Assembly (NCBI GenBank): GCA_023634235.1
Contig: JAMKCF010000013.1
Coordinates: 2,046,001-2,110,000, forward strand
DNA length: 64,000 nt
Direction of reading: 5' to 3'
Source of the DNA: Pisaster brevispinus
Lineage: Eukaryota > Echinodermata > Asteroidea > Forcipulatida > Asteriidae
Under the pieces are notes generated by a model. The model made no database searches, was not told where the DNA came from, and was given only the letters and a program-made list of their open reading frames with translations. How positions within the stretch are numbered: the first letter of the stretch is position 1; every line of letters begins with the position of its first letter. Shown piece by piece: positions 36,263-49,310 of the stretch. The position numbers and the translations under genes were made by a program.

Positions 36263-39200
36263 TCAACCATCCTCATCACTACTCCAAGTGTCTTCCGTTG
36301 CATTCACACTTTGCCCATAAAACATCCGACCCTTCTGAAAGTTATCAAGAGACAAATAATAGATCAACATACGGAAAGAACCCCAATCAAACCAAAGCAT
36401 GTAGCAAAATACCTGACAAAGAATTATAAAAGCAAAGTTGTTTGTTTTCCTATTGCAATGGACCCCTTGAATGGGTGGGCCACAAATGCCGAGGTCAAAC
36501 ATGGGAAATGTGAATGATAGGCCTTCCTTTGACCCCAGTGAGGGCGCTGTTTGAACTTGTGATGTCATAGGCAAGGAGTCTGTAATCACTTCATTACATG
36601 TATTACAAACAGTTACCAGAACCAGGCTTTGAACCTGACACCACTAACCATCTATCTCCTCAATCCTTACCCCCCATCCAAGGACCACTCAGTCCCCCAC
36701 TCCTGACAACTTTTTTTCCTCTTACCTTCTGTTTTTCATCTTTTTCCTCTCCAAGGTCAACAACCCTACCCTCGTCAGGTTCCCAGAGTAGAATGTTACT
36801 GTCATTTCCCCCGCTGTAAACCTCCTGAAAAAATCCATACAAAGCGTGGAGTCAGGTTTCAAGATCGTTATACCTTTAGAGTACCTCTAGGACCTTCAGA
36901 CTCATGTGACAACAGTTTCCCGTTTGCAATAGCTATTATGTATAGCAATTCTTGCTGTGTTTTAAAGGAACCAGACTACTTCCTTCCTTCAAGCCTCGGT
37001 TTGGTTATATAGACTTGAATGGGAGGAAAATCAAGACGGATGCACCATGTTAAAGGTCTTTTGAACAAATATCCAATAAAAAAAAACTAAATGCTGAATG
37101 TGACCAAAATTAAACATGCAGTGGAAACAAGTAAACCAATGGTTCACAATAATAAAAAATATGAAAAAAATACTTGATGGAGAAAATTTTTTTACATTCT
37201 CTGGCCATACCTGAAACAGTGGATGAAAGGTACAGCAATTCACATTGCTATAATGACCTTTGAGGTCATAGACCAGCTCCCCGTTCTGGAGGTCGAATAC
37301 AGCCAGGTCACTTGTGTTGGGTACAAAGGCTGCATCGGGTACCGACCCTGTAGACACGGCCAACTTGACGTTCTTTCTGCTGTCATTTGTGACTTTACCA
37401 AAGTTCACCTGTCATGTATTATGAGTAACAAATTGGATTAATTTTTACTGACTGGCCACAAAATAAGTTTAAGCAGCTACCCAAATGAAAAATTTAAAGC
37501 AACACAATTTATATAACAATAATTGTTTGGGAAAATTAACAACAAAAATCAACACTTTCATAAGTGAAAAAGGAGGAAATTTACAATTCAAACAAGAAAG
37601 AACAAACATTTAATAAGAATTAATTATCAGTACATAAACAATTATTGCAAAGTCCCCTCTTAGAAACTTGATGTGGCTCATTATTTTAATTATACAAAGA
37701 CCAAAAATAGAAAACTTTAATAGATCAATTTAGTAATCCGCTAATTTCCACTTACATTATTTGGTCGAATTTCCCTTTTCACTCCCAATGGAGGGTATTT
37801 GTTGGGTATCCCCCCCCCCCCCACCCCCATACTCAGGGAAAAGGGATACTGCTGTGTGTATATAAGTGCACACATAACATTTGATCTTTGTGTTAACCTC
37901 ACCAAAGATTTCAATGTAATTTGATTTAATATTTGCTGTGTATTTACTTAGTTTTCACACATTTGTCAACATTTGAGGGTCGGCCAACCGGCGGCAGTGC
38001 CCCTTAACAGTCATGATATTTGGTCACAACAATCATGATAAACAGTTAGCAATAGTTTGTTTGCGGTAACACCATGTGTATTATCTACTTTGCCGTGTAG
38101 ATTTGTTCTTTATGAACTAGGTCTTGCTTTAGTCTACTGCCGCAGAGTAGATTTCGGAAATTCGGGAGACTTCTTAGTTCTCAAAAGCACTAAGCAAGAC
38201 CTAGTTCATAAAGTAAAAATCTACACAGCAAAGTAGATATACACATGGTGTTACCGCAAACCCGAGTATACACATTGATACCTCACTATGCAATGCTTCC
38301 AAAATTATTTAGGAATATTTTATCGAGCACAAGGGCTGACCTACATGTACACATGGTGTCGGTTTCAATGGACTTGTAAGGCTATTTAAGCACAATTTTT
38401 AGGACTTTTCTAAGGGTAAACAAAAAAAAAGGCAAAACGGAAATCAGACTAAAGTAGGAAGAAAATCACGCCTGCCTTCAGGGTAGGGCAGATGCATGCC
38501 TTTGTTTCTGGGTGACACACAGAGTCATCTGTATCATGGATTTGTAATTATTGTTTGGAGTGTATGAACCAAGTAAGTACATGTGGTAAATTATACAAGA
38601 AGTAAGCATTCAACTAATTTGTAGTAATGTATGCATGGTTACTACATGGAAACCAAATTTAACTGTTTGGGCATAGCCTTGGTAAAGAAAAGTAATAAAT
38701 AATTGTAATAATTAAAATTCCATTCTAACTAACATCAATATAACACAAATTCCGACGGGGAAAATAACTGTTAAGTTATGCAATTTCATTATCATTAATT
38801 ATCACAGTAATTATTTATCTTTTTTAATCCAGACAAAGAAACGAGTTTGGAAAGTTATCTACTATCAACCCTCCTACTGTCTGACCATTCATTATCATCC
38901 ACTATGGTTTTAAAATGAGATAGAAGCTATAATATCATGTTTTGTTTTAAGTTTATAGTAAGTAATTTAGTAAGGTTTGCGATGACACCATGTAAGAAAT
39001 CTTTTTTGTGAGTAGTGGTGGCTCTGAGAAGATCCGGTTTTTGCTTGACGTTTCGATCAGAGTGCTCTGACCGTCTTCTGGACGTTTTGTGGACACATTT
39101 ATTTACACACTCGTCCATAAAGCAAGTTGGTTACAACTACATAAATACTCAATGCAACATAACACCAGTTTTTATAGCGGCACATAACAAACAGCGGTGA

Positions 39201-42200
39201 ACGCATTTAGTTCTCTGCACAGTTATGCTACCATACATGACCCGCTCCGTTGAACGGTCTCGAATGGTCGGTCGACTCACTGGAAAATGTTAGCAAGAGA
39301 AGAACATTTTGATTGCCGTGGGCAAAAAAACTTGAACACTTCCACTGCCCATGTAAACACTGTCTGCAATACACGACTCCTATAATTGTCGCTAAAAAAT
39401 TTAATTGCGTTTGCTCTGAGCATTTATGGCCTCGCTGGGGTCTGTCTGTAAAGCATACATACCTAGGCACTTGATACTCAGTCAGGGAATATTTGCTTTT
39501 AATAAAAAAGGCCTCCATTCACGGGGCTTCTACTTTATTTAACGTTGAACACAGGTGGTTCAATACGAGCATCGAAATTAATTAGAAGAAAAAAAAATCC
39601 TGAAGCACTTTGATAAGGTCAGCTATTGAACACAGGTGTATAGGCGACCGGAACGAAGTATGCTGATTAATTGAAATCCGAGATTGTAATAGGGAATATT
39701 TCTTGAATCAATACTGGATAAGGGTGAGATAATGGTTGGAGGGTCTTCATTTGATACGTCGGTCTTAAAGTAAAAGCCTTGAGAGATGAGGTGATTGCCT
39801 GTATTATGTCTGAGATAAAAACAAATATTACCTTCAATATTAAGGTAGTCACAGTACGACTGTAGTGTTATTTGGTAGGTACTGTATTTTAAATATTATC
39901 TTCTTTAATCAGATCAACTTACAACATAACCAGGGAAAAAAAAAAGATAACTACAAATTCATACCATATGTTTTGGGAAATAAAGCATGCTGGACTGTTC
40001 TTCCAAAAGGCATCCAACTCAAAGAACCAATTCATCAATACAACATGAAGACAATTTGTAATAATCGGAAAACATTTGAATTTCCAGTCCCCCAGTGAGA
40101 TGACCAACCACTTGAAACTGCACGGGTTGTGTATGGTGTCACAGCTGTGCTTAGAAAACTTGGGGTGCCTACCCTTTGAAACTGAGGGCTTACAAAAAGG
40201 GATCCAGGTGTTTTGAAGGAGCGAGGACATCTTCGCTTCACTTTTGTGTACAAAAAACAAATGGAAGAACAAAGAGAAGTCTTTGATTTACCAGGTCAAC
40301 AAACATGTGTGTGTACGTGTGTGTACTGTGTAGATGAATTTGCCAAATGATACAAACCTGCGATAGACAAATAATAATACCGAGTTCTTCAAGCACTTTA
40401 TCTCACCCGATGGGCATCTCAAAGCAAAGTGTGTTTTTTTTCCTGCAAGGTTTGTGGAGCTACGTTTTGAAGTATGAGACTCATTCCTTTACATAGCACC
40501 ATGTACATGTAATGGTTTACAAGGTGCTGTGGCACAATATGCAGCAAGCAAACCAGGAACACCGGGGCGAACCCCTTCTCTTTACGATAAGTGCACTGGG
40601 TTCTTTTACAAACAGGACCTATGGCTTTACGTCCCATCCGAAGGACAAAGCAATAATGGTTAAAGTGTCTTGCTCAAGGACACAAGTGTCACGACCGGGA
40701 CTTGAACCCACACTCTGCTGATCAGAAACACTAGAGCTTGAGTCCGGTGTTCTTATCCGCTCAGCCACGACACGCCACAGGTTAAATTATGTCCGAGATC
40801 AAAACTACCTTTAACTTAAAGTAGTCACTGTACAATACACATGTAATCATTTAATTCATCTTTCATCAACCACAGCGATTGACATTGAATGGTCAGACAG
40901 TAACTGGGTTTTAATTAATTGGAAAGATGTTAAATTACACTACTAGGCAACAGAGAAAAACAAACAGTTATAGGAAAGAGAACACTCACAAAGGATTCAG
41001 AGATTTACATGCATTTTGTGGTGATTCGGACATGCATGAATTTTAAAACTGCAGCGACCCAGAGGCTCAAATTTCTGCAGATACATAGTTCTCCTTGTGT
41101 CTTTGGTCATCTTCACCACAGTGGAGGGGGGGGGGTCAAGGCAAATATTTTCCGAAGTAAGCTTTGAGAGGCTTCAGTGGAGGCTGCGGTCGGAAATAGC
41201 TCCCAGACGCCTGCGCGCATTTAATGCCAATTGCTAGTGGCCGGACGAGTCGTGCCATAGCATTTATCGTTCTGCAGCATCGTTTAGAATGAATTCACAG
41301 GCGTGGAGTTTGGAAGAAAACATTGAGCAGGTTTAGCTTTGTCAAGGCTCTTTAGTCGGGCTTGCTCGCTTGCATATCAATGCTGCCTCAGGCTTAAGTG
41401 GCATTACATACTGCTCGTACTGCATACTGTCTGGTTGAAGGGGCAATATGCACAGCCGGAAAACCAACGTCTGTATAATAGTCTATACTTATACAACCGA
41501 CCATGGGGCAACCAATGCATTAAACAACATAAGAACGTATTTGCTGTAATAAATCATTAAAGACAGGGTATTTACCTTTGATAATTACTACAAACAATTA
41601 ATGACCATAAAAAATGACTTGGTAAGAAGGACTGAAGCTGTTGATTATGTATAACATTTTGAGAAAACATTTCCTTGTAAGGAATGTGGTTTTAGAGAGA
41701 GGGATTAAAAATTTAAATCTGAGACGTTTCTGCCTGGAACACGTTTCTCAGATTATGCATACCAGTTAGGATTTATTCTTCCTGCATGCACATAACCACT
41801 CCAGATTTTTGCTAATATCTCAAAAACACTACCACCTTTTGAAATTAAATTTTCACAGGTTAAATGTTTGTATCGTTATAAGATTAAAACAATCAAACGG
41901 TTCTAAAAACCAAAGGTATACTTTGCCTATAACAATAATCATGAGTTACTGAGAGTAGACACACCTATATTGTATTAACACACATATCTGTCTCCTCCCA
42001 AAAAGCCTGATATAATTAACTAAACTATTTTACACTAAGATGACAAACCATCGATACACAGGACAAGCAGAGATACATGTACCTGTATTTGCTCAAATAC
42101 AACTGCAATAGCTTTTACACTGAATTTTAAAGGGGAAAAAAAGAGACATATTTACCAATGTATTCTTTCCGCTTGCAATGTCCCATAGTCTAAGCCGATC

Positions 42201-45200
42201 ATCCGTACCATAGCTTAGCAGGCGTAGACCATCCTCAGTGAAACAAAGACCATTAACGTGACCGCTGTGAGCTGTACACACTGAAACGGTATAATATACA
42301 GTCAGTTTTCAATTGTTGAATGGATGAGACTGGTGTTTCACAAAATGCTTGTTTACTAATTTAACCGTGCAAAACGTCCTCACTTAAACAATGGTTACAC
42401 CAGTATACCTGTTAACGTGTGTTGTGTTGTCAATAATTCTATTTTCCTGATGAATGAATGAGTTAACTCAGGCAGGATCAAATAGCGAATCTATAATTAC
42501 TATCACAAAAAATGGAAGACTTTTGGATAAGCTAGGCGGCTTTAAACTAGCTGGGTAAATACACAAATGTTGTGTTTTTAAGTGAGGACGCTTTGCATGG
42601 TTCAATTAGTAAGCAAGCATCTCGTGATAATTGCAGTGTGTCATACTGTCATTGACTTCAACTATTTGTTACACATTGCTTAATAGTTTTGGTAGACTTT
42701 GGTCGCCAATCAAATACCGAGCTTCATGACAGCTCATTTCCCATTCGTTGGTGATCGGTCATGTCAGTGTCCAAAATGAAGAAAGTTTTGAACAAAGTAA
42801 ACAACAGAAAATTACACGGTGAGTCTGCTGCCACCTATTGTCTCAGAAACTCCAATAACTAAGAAAAAGTCAACTGGTAAGAGAATTTAATGTATCAATT
42901 TAGAATATAAAACAGCTAAATATTCAAAGCTCAAAACACAAAAAAGGTTAAATTCCCAGAGTATACTTTGAGCACAATATAAGCAGAACCAAGACAGCTG
43001 GATGACAGTATACCGCGTAAGTCTCGTGCGTATTCAAATATTTGCGTTCCTTGAATCTGTTTAGCTCACAGATTGACCCTTTATCCATCTTCCTTTTTCC
43101 CCTCTTTTTTTCTTGCAGGGCGTACACATTTTAATACATGTAAAGTCTGTCAGCTTTTTACACCTTACTCTTTTGAGGTAACCTAATATAAATTAAAAAA
43201 ATGAAGAAGCTCTTGAAAATCTGCTCTTTTATTTTGTGCTAAAATTTGCCAAATAGATTGGGGTTGATCTGAGGTCATGACACACAAAGCATTGAGTCCA
43301 TCGTTTTGTATTTGTCAAACTAAATCAAGACAAGGGGATAATTTCTTACATGCAGTTGATGAGTATCCCACAGCCTCTCCGTTGTGTTGATCCAAAGCCA
43401 TCAAACACCCTTTAGCTTTACGGATGTCCCAGAGCATCAGTTTGTTGTCTTGACTTTAAAAAAAAGGTATAAACAATGCCATGTTGTTAATAATATAAAG
43501 AGTGACATGTACGATCCCGTTCATTTCCTGGCAGGTAAGGACAATGCACTGATCCTATGAGAAACTATACATTTTGCATCATAATTACCAAATGAAATAA
43601 AACAATTGTGAATCAAGTATAAGCAATGTCAACTTGTTTACAAAAAAAAGAATAATCTGGTACATACCAGGGAATGTCCTGGCAAGATAATACACTGCAA
43701 TTTTACATCTTGTATCATTTTATTAACATAAAATCAAGAATTGTAAAAAATAACAGCTGTACAAGTTTTGAGATGTGCCCCTACAATATCAAAAGTAGAT
43801 CAAAACTGTATACTTTCCAGAAAATGTACGATTAAATTTCCTTCCATTAAGCTACATTGTATAAATCACGCTAGCAGGAAAGCCAGAAGCTGTGGCTCTT
43901 CAGTAAGCATTTGATAAGGGGCGAAGTGAGGGTAAATTCAATGAGAGGGTGTGTGGAAGAAAATTTGCTGATGAAAAACTCGGCAGTCGGCCGACCTTCT
44001 TTCTCTTTCTCGATGTGTGAGTTTATTGACTTGCTGACTACCAATATTTTCCACTCACAGTTCTCCTCATCCACAAGCTAGCACATCAATACGCACAAAT
44101 TACGTGCTGATATGCTCAAATTTCGGCCGATACGCAAAAAAACAATTTTGATGAAGCAGCGACCAAGCTGTAGCCGCCAATTCGGACATGGCCTTACTAA
44201 GATTTCCATTGCATTACTAAAAAGAGTAAGACAAATGCAGAACAAAATACAGAGAAGAGGTGAGAAAAATTTGAGACAAAATGAAGACGACTATGAACGC
44301 TGCTGACATTGACTCACCTCCCCGATGCTAAAAGAAACTCTTGCTTAGGCGACCATTTCAGACACATGACTGCTGCCCTATGACCTTTCAGAATATGTGT
44401 CGCTGACCCCGTCTTGAGGTCACAGAGTGAGATATGTGAACTCTGTGAAGCCACTATAAAAAATAATAATAAAACAACATGCCAAATGAAATACAATATG
44501 TAAACACTTTAAAACTTTCAAAAACTCAACTGAAAAATGAGAAACGGCTGGAAACACAATCTTCAATTGATTTTTCAAACTGAACTTTATAAAAATGAAA
44601 TTTATGAATTAATCAAAACATATGAACTAACTTACATTTTTTTTTCACCCACCCACAATCTAAAAACAAACAAGATTTCTCAAAACAGAAAGTTTTAAAG
44701 TGTGACTACTCTGAATGGCCAGTTTGAATTCTGTGTCATTTGCAGCGAATGTCACCAATGTTTAGCCTTTTCCCTTACACTGTGTGATGAACACTGTATA
44801 CTCAGTGCATACTCTTTGAAGAGAGAAAACTATGTGTGGAAAAACATTCACTGGAACACAAAATAGAAATTTATCAACATTTGCAGCTCAATTTATCAGT
44901 CACATTTTGAAGCAAGATGTAATCTTCACTTTGACTTTCAGAAACTGGTCTGTAGAGGGCAGTATTTACCTCCAATAAGGCAGTGCTTGGTAGCGATGGG
45001 TGACATATTATGGCAATATATTGGTTTATCCATTGTGAAAGTCTCGGCTGGAATGAGGGCGTTGGTATCCCACACTTTGAGCAGACAGTCCGTGGAGCTG
45101 CTGGTAAAGATGCCAGTGTCATGAGGGTACCATTGAACTGTCTCCACACTTCGCTTGTGGACATACTTATTAGATCTGTAAAAAAAAAAAAACAACTTTT

Positions 45201-48200
45201 GATTAGGCTCTTTAAATGTTCTGTTTAAAACCAATTGACAAGGTGTCGATAGGACAAGAATTGTAGACTAGCAAACTGCATGTAAAAATAGAAAAAAAAT
45301 GTTCAAGTTTTATGTCTACAATACAATGTCGCATTTTGTTTGTGTAGTTCATGAGTTGTGCGCAACATTAAAATAAGTAAAAATACTTGTTATAGATCTA
45401 TACTAACTGCAGTGCTTCCCCCTGGCTAATGAACTGCGCAAGGTGGTAGAAATTTAACTGATGATTGAAGCAAAACTTCTGCAGTCTGCAAACTGACAAG
45501 AATGCAGAGCTTACACAAATGTGCAGTGATTCAATCTACATCCAAAATGTGAGTTCTTGTTAAATATAGAAGAAAAGGAAATAGCTCATGACACAAAATG
45601 AACATTTCCCGATTAGTATTTTCATTATAGCAAACACTCACAGCAAGGGAAGGTAGTGACATTGGCAAAAAATCAATGAGGTGGTGGTAACTAAAAGAAG
45701 GGAGGTGGGCTGCCCTTGTTTGAATGGGCAGGGGGAACAATGAAATGCAATACCAAATAACAGGCAATAACAACATTATACCAGGAGGTGATCAATAATG
45801 ATGCAGAGCGCACCTACAATGACCCATGCACATCCTGCCCGCCATTTTGGGAGTCAAAATGTACACCAAGGAACTGACTCCCAAAATAGTGGAAATAGTG
45901 GACGTGCATTGTGCGGAGGTGCGTTCCAGGTCGTTGAAGGGGTCAATACACTGGTACCACAGACTGCCACAAAGTACTATACCTTCTAGAAGTTCTAGGC
46001 CTACATTGGGTAAATGGGTTTCTCCTGTTTGTGAAGCTGGTATTTTTTGTGTGTGGAAACCCCATGGCTTGTGTACTGTGGACTTTGTCCCCGCAGTCTC
46101 CAATGGTCTTTTGTGGAAAGAGCCAGTTGGGCTGGAGATAGCACTGGCAGTAAGGGTTGTGTTGGTAACTGTTGTCAAAGTTTTGTGTTTAGTTTTACTT
46201 TTGTGCTGTTCTGTGCCAGCAGTATAATATTGAATAATTGTACCTTCCTACAGTGCAAACAGCTTTACTGGTGACTTCTTTTGCTGCTGGTACTGACTCA
46301 ATGTCAAAGACAGCTAAAACGCCCATAGATCCTCCAGACAAAAGACTGCAGTGAAACAAATAGCAACAATTAGTACAAAATATAAAGGAAATTGTAAATG
46401 CCAATGAAAAACAAAAACAAATGCTTGAAAAATTGAATGAATACTTAGAAAAACATACATATCTGACCCTCACTTATTTACTTAAAGTGGACTTTATTTT
46501 CCCTTAAAAAAAAAAATCCTTTCAAGCAACTGGTAATAAATACAAGTACATTTATTATTGACCTTTCTAACAAACTAATGCTTAATGTAAGAATATTGAC
46601 AAAGAAATAGTGGAGGTCGGATATGGCAAGTTAGCCAAAGAATGTTGAACTTACCCATTTACTGATTGGAGGTAAGAATAGATTTAACTACTTCTTACAT
46701 CCAATTATAACCTCCAACAAGTTAAAAACTACAATCAAGGTAACGACATTATAAAATCTCACCAGTTGTATTTGGTCAAAATTTACTTTAAGTTTTTGGA
46801 GGCAAGAATAATAGAACAGTGGCTGGTGATGAGTAACTGAAAATTGGTTGAGTAAAATTCAACGATTCAACAAAGGTCTGTATACTATTAAATAAAATAC
46901 TATCTATTTACTTCTAAACAACATGTATGTACTGACCTTTGTTGAATTGTTAATAACTACATTACTACATAAAATACAGTAGAAAAAATGTATCAATTTG
47001 TATCAATTTGTTATATTTTCAAATAAGGTTATAATATTCAAGGAAAACAATTTTAATTTTATTTCTAATCTGAATTAGCATTATTAAGAAACCCATATTA
47101 GTAGGGAGTCTGGCACTTTTTGCATTTTTTCACAAAAACCTAACAAGTTTAGTACCATTGGAAAGAGGATTGAAAAAGAAATCAAACAGTGTTTATTTCA
47201 AGTCAATAGCTTATAGTATGGGGGAGTTTAGCTTATTTAAAGGTTGGCCGAAGGGCGTTTTGAGTCTGTAAGTTTCTTACTGATAAAAGGGCTTGGAAAC
47301 TATTCCTGATTTATTATTTAAGAACAGATCAGACTTGATAAATTTGATACAATTGAAAGGAAGATTGTACAAAACAAAAGCAAAAACATAGAAAAATTAA
47401 AGGCAATTATGAACTAGAAATGTAGAATGCTACCATAAAATTAATGTTAAAAATACTGAAAGAAAATCAGTACAATACCAACACAGCCCAATTGGGCTGC
47501 ATACAACATATGCGATTTGGAAATCATGTGTACATACGACCATCGACCCGATTTTGATGGGAATTTCTGGAAGCACCTTTCTCTATAAATTTGCTTTGCG
47601 ATCATTCGCGATAGTTCTTAGTAAAAAAAAAAGTACATAGACACTCAGCTTAGAGTTTAACCTTTCAAACTATTTACTGTCAAAAAACTGTAATGACCTA
47701 TGTGTATGTATGTCATTTCGAAGCTTTTCATGCAAAAAATCAACATAAAATGTCCATATTTCATAGGTTCGAAAAATTGGTCAAAAATGACATTTTTACT
47801 CACCTGAAATCTATCAAACTTGATACCATTGGAAAGCTAAGAAAATTGTACGCAACATGGTTTTCTTAACTCGCAATATCTATAAAAAAGAGCGCCCTCC
47901 AGTGCCCAAGAGAAAATACTTTTTTTAGCAGTTGACAAAAATTTTGTTGTGAGATTCAGAGGCGTCAAAATATGGTCCCAAAATACGCTAAAATAAACTG
48001 AATTTTGCACAAATTTACAGCGTCTTTTTCTTAGATATTTTTAATTCTTTGGAATAACTGATATTTTTTCTTCTGGAAAACTGAATCCTTGTTTGATTTG
48101 GACAAGGTTAACGTTAACGTCAACGTGAAAAGTTGCTGTGAATACACAGCAACTTTTCACACACAAACAGATATGAATCAAGAAATCGCCGTTTTGCCGG

Positions 48201-48513
48201 AGCCGCTTAGTAATATTAGTTAGACATTACAAAAGGTTTTAAAAGGTTTTATTTATAGTTTGAAAACATTATGATTGAAAAATTTAACATGTCATGAAGT
48301 ACATAATTATTCCACACATGCTTGACAATAAATGACTTACTATTTCCCCTCTGTAGGATCGATATCCAAAGTATTAATTCCACTCTGATGAATTCTCTGT
48401 ACATCTCTGCCTTTACTCAGTTCTAAACAAAAAGTTCTTCTCGTCACTTCAGCACGAACCAGAGACTCGGGTTTCTGTCTCCCGTTCTGAAGACCTTCCA
48501 GAAAACTCAACAT
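36263..48513 (-). CDS. ERCC8: ERCC8 (CSA), WD40 DNA-repair protein
   Basis: Nine exons in transcript order: 48513-48341, 46345-46244, 45175-44970, 44453-44318, 43453-43350, 42280-42156, 37408-37211, 36824-36726 and 36334-36263. All have GT-AG introns and consistent phases, giving 404 residues (human protein about 396). The product is the WD40 substrate receptor of the CUL4-DDB1 ubiquitin ligase that acts on stalled RNA polymerase II in transcription-coupled repair. Landmarks: an N-terminus with [47 protein letters not shown]; blade ends LKVWDT, LMLWDI, LRLWDI and [17 protein letters not shown]; and the acidic C-terminus [10 protein letters not shown]. The order matches the vertebrate protein throughout. 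The last exon was set by an AG acceptor at 36335-36336 that keeps phase. The introns hold many inserted repeats. It is divergent from NDUFAF2, as in vertebrates. Confidence 0.96.
36461..36580. mobile_element. MITE, GACCCCTTG family, in ERCC8 intron 8
   Basis: The ends GACCCCTTG and CAAGGAGTC are inverted repeats. The internal block CAGTGAGGGCGCTGTTTG and the following GTGATGTCATAGGCAAGG match the element at 62261-62403. It lies between the last two ERCC8 exons. Confidence 0.6.
38059..38261. mobile_element. foldback-type MITE in ERCC8 intron 6
   Basis: About 203 bp, with arms of about 70 bp that are near-perfect inverted repeats. The left end is GTTTGCGGTAACACCATG and the right end CATGGTGTTACCGCAAAC. 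The arms run in to AGGTCTTGCTT/AAGCAAGACCT. There is no coding capacity. Confidence 0.9.
38262..42155 (-). other. ERCC8 intron 6 (proximal part), repeats only
   Basis: This is the larger, upstream part of intron 6 (the full intron is 37409-42155). It contains a GACGTTTCGATCAGAG-type repeat near 39047, the SINE at 40540-40776 and AT-rich DNA. No other gene was recognised. Confidence 0.6.
40540..40776 (-). mobile_element. SINE with tRNA-Leu-like head, copy 2
   Basis: Read on the minus strand it starts GTGGCGTGTCGTGGCTGAGC. It has a CTCAAG anticodon-loop-like segment, a long variable arm and the B box GGTTCAAGTCC (40708-40698). The body follows, with CCTTGAGCAAGACACTTT and GTCCTTCGGATGGGACGTA. 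The D-arm and long variable arm fit a tRNA-Leu(CAA)-type ancestor. It lies in ERCC8 intron 6, in sense orientation with the gene. Confidence 0.85.
42335..42625. mobile_element. MITE with CGTCCTCACTTAAA arms, ERCC8 intron 5
   Basis: Inverted arms of about 50 bp: left ATGCTTGTTTACTAATTTAA then GCAAAACGTCCTCACTTAAA; right TTAAGTGAGGACGCTTTGC then TTAGTAAGCAAGCAT. The total is about 290 bp. There is no coding capacity. Confidence 0.8.
45805..45927. mobile_element. short foldback element in ERCC8 intron 2
   Basis: Imperfect inverted arms of about 50 bp centred near 45866: ATTTTGGGAGTCA with GACTCCCAAAAT, and outward GCGCACCT with AGGTGCG. Confidence 0.6.
48125..48160. repeat. perfect 16-bp hairpin in ERCC8 intron 1
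   Basis: GTGAAAAGTTGCTGTG is followed by a 4-nt loop (AATA) and its exact reverse complement. Confidence 0.9.
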
Positions 48514-48908
48514 GACTCTGACTGGTTTCCGTCACTGAAAAATGTCCATACTGTGAAGCACCGGAATAAGTGAGCCTCTTTCTATTCCCTTTCTATTTCA
48601 CATGATTTGTTTCTTGTTTGTGTATGGGTTTTTAGGTGAACAACACAGCGCAACAATTTCATCAATGTTGTGCAAGGTCAAGAGCAGTGTGATGGGGGAT
48701 GCCATATTGTTACCCTTCATCGCTTGAGACAACATTTTGACCACTAAATTTAATCATTTTGTCAAATATTACATACATTTGTTTTGTTTTTAAATTAAAA
48801 ATTATTAATTTATATTACGATTATTAAGTTTGATGTAATTATTTATTTTATTAAAACTTATTTATGAACAAATGAAACAAACATTCCGAAAGAGTAAACA
48901 AATTTGAC
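48514..48908. promoter_or_regulatory. ERCC8 side of the split bidirectional promoter
   Basis: The 395 bp between the ERCC8 start codon and the inserted element. It includes an ETS-type CCGGAA at 48561-48566 and no clear TATA box near the gene. Together with 56817-56978 it would form a compact intergenic region of about 557 bp. Promoter function is inferred from the head-to-head gene layout. Confidence 0.5.
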
Positions 48909-49059
48909 ACCGAGCTGAAGCTAGCACAGTATTGGGCCCAAAATAGCCAGCCGCGTATTCGCGGAACGGCCAGCCGCGTATTCACGAAATTAGAATACAT
49001 GCAGTACAGGGAGGTGACAAAAGGGCTCATTTGGCTCATTTCGGTCGGCGAATCCGTTA

Positions 49060-49108
49060 CTTTATCCATGGAGGAAGAAAATGTATTTTCTTCCTCCATG
49101 CTTTATCC
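49060..49108. repeat. 33-nt palindrome flanked by 8-bp direct repeats
   Basis: CTTTATCC at 49060-49067 and 49101-49108 flanks an insert with arms ATGGAGGAAGAAAAT and ATTTTCTTCCTCCAT. The corresponding place in the right arm (near 56510) has one uninterrupted copy of this region, so the left arm gained the insert. Confidence 0.85.
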
Positions 49109-49310
49109 GAGCGAATACTGAAATTCTAGCCATAACATTTTCTTTAGATAACATTGAAATGTTATAGCTATTAATCATTGAAAATCAATAAACAAACAAA
49201 AATAAGTCGCTAAATAACAGAAAATTAGCCGCAAACACGGAGACAATGTGCGTGTGTTATGTCAAATTTGTTTTAATGCAGTTTATAAATACAATAACAT
49301 AATTTGAAAA

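Noticed and set aside
45792..46227. Overlapping frames of about 130 codons on both strands in ERCC8 intron 2
   Set aside because: The region is an inverted-repeat-containing intron insert. The frames lack splice context and recognisable domains.
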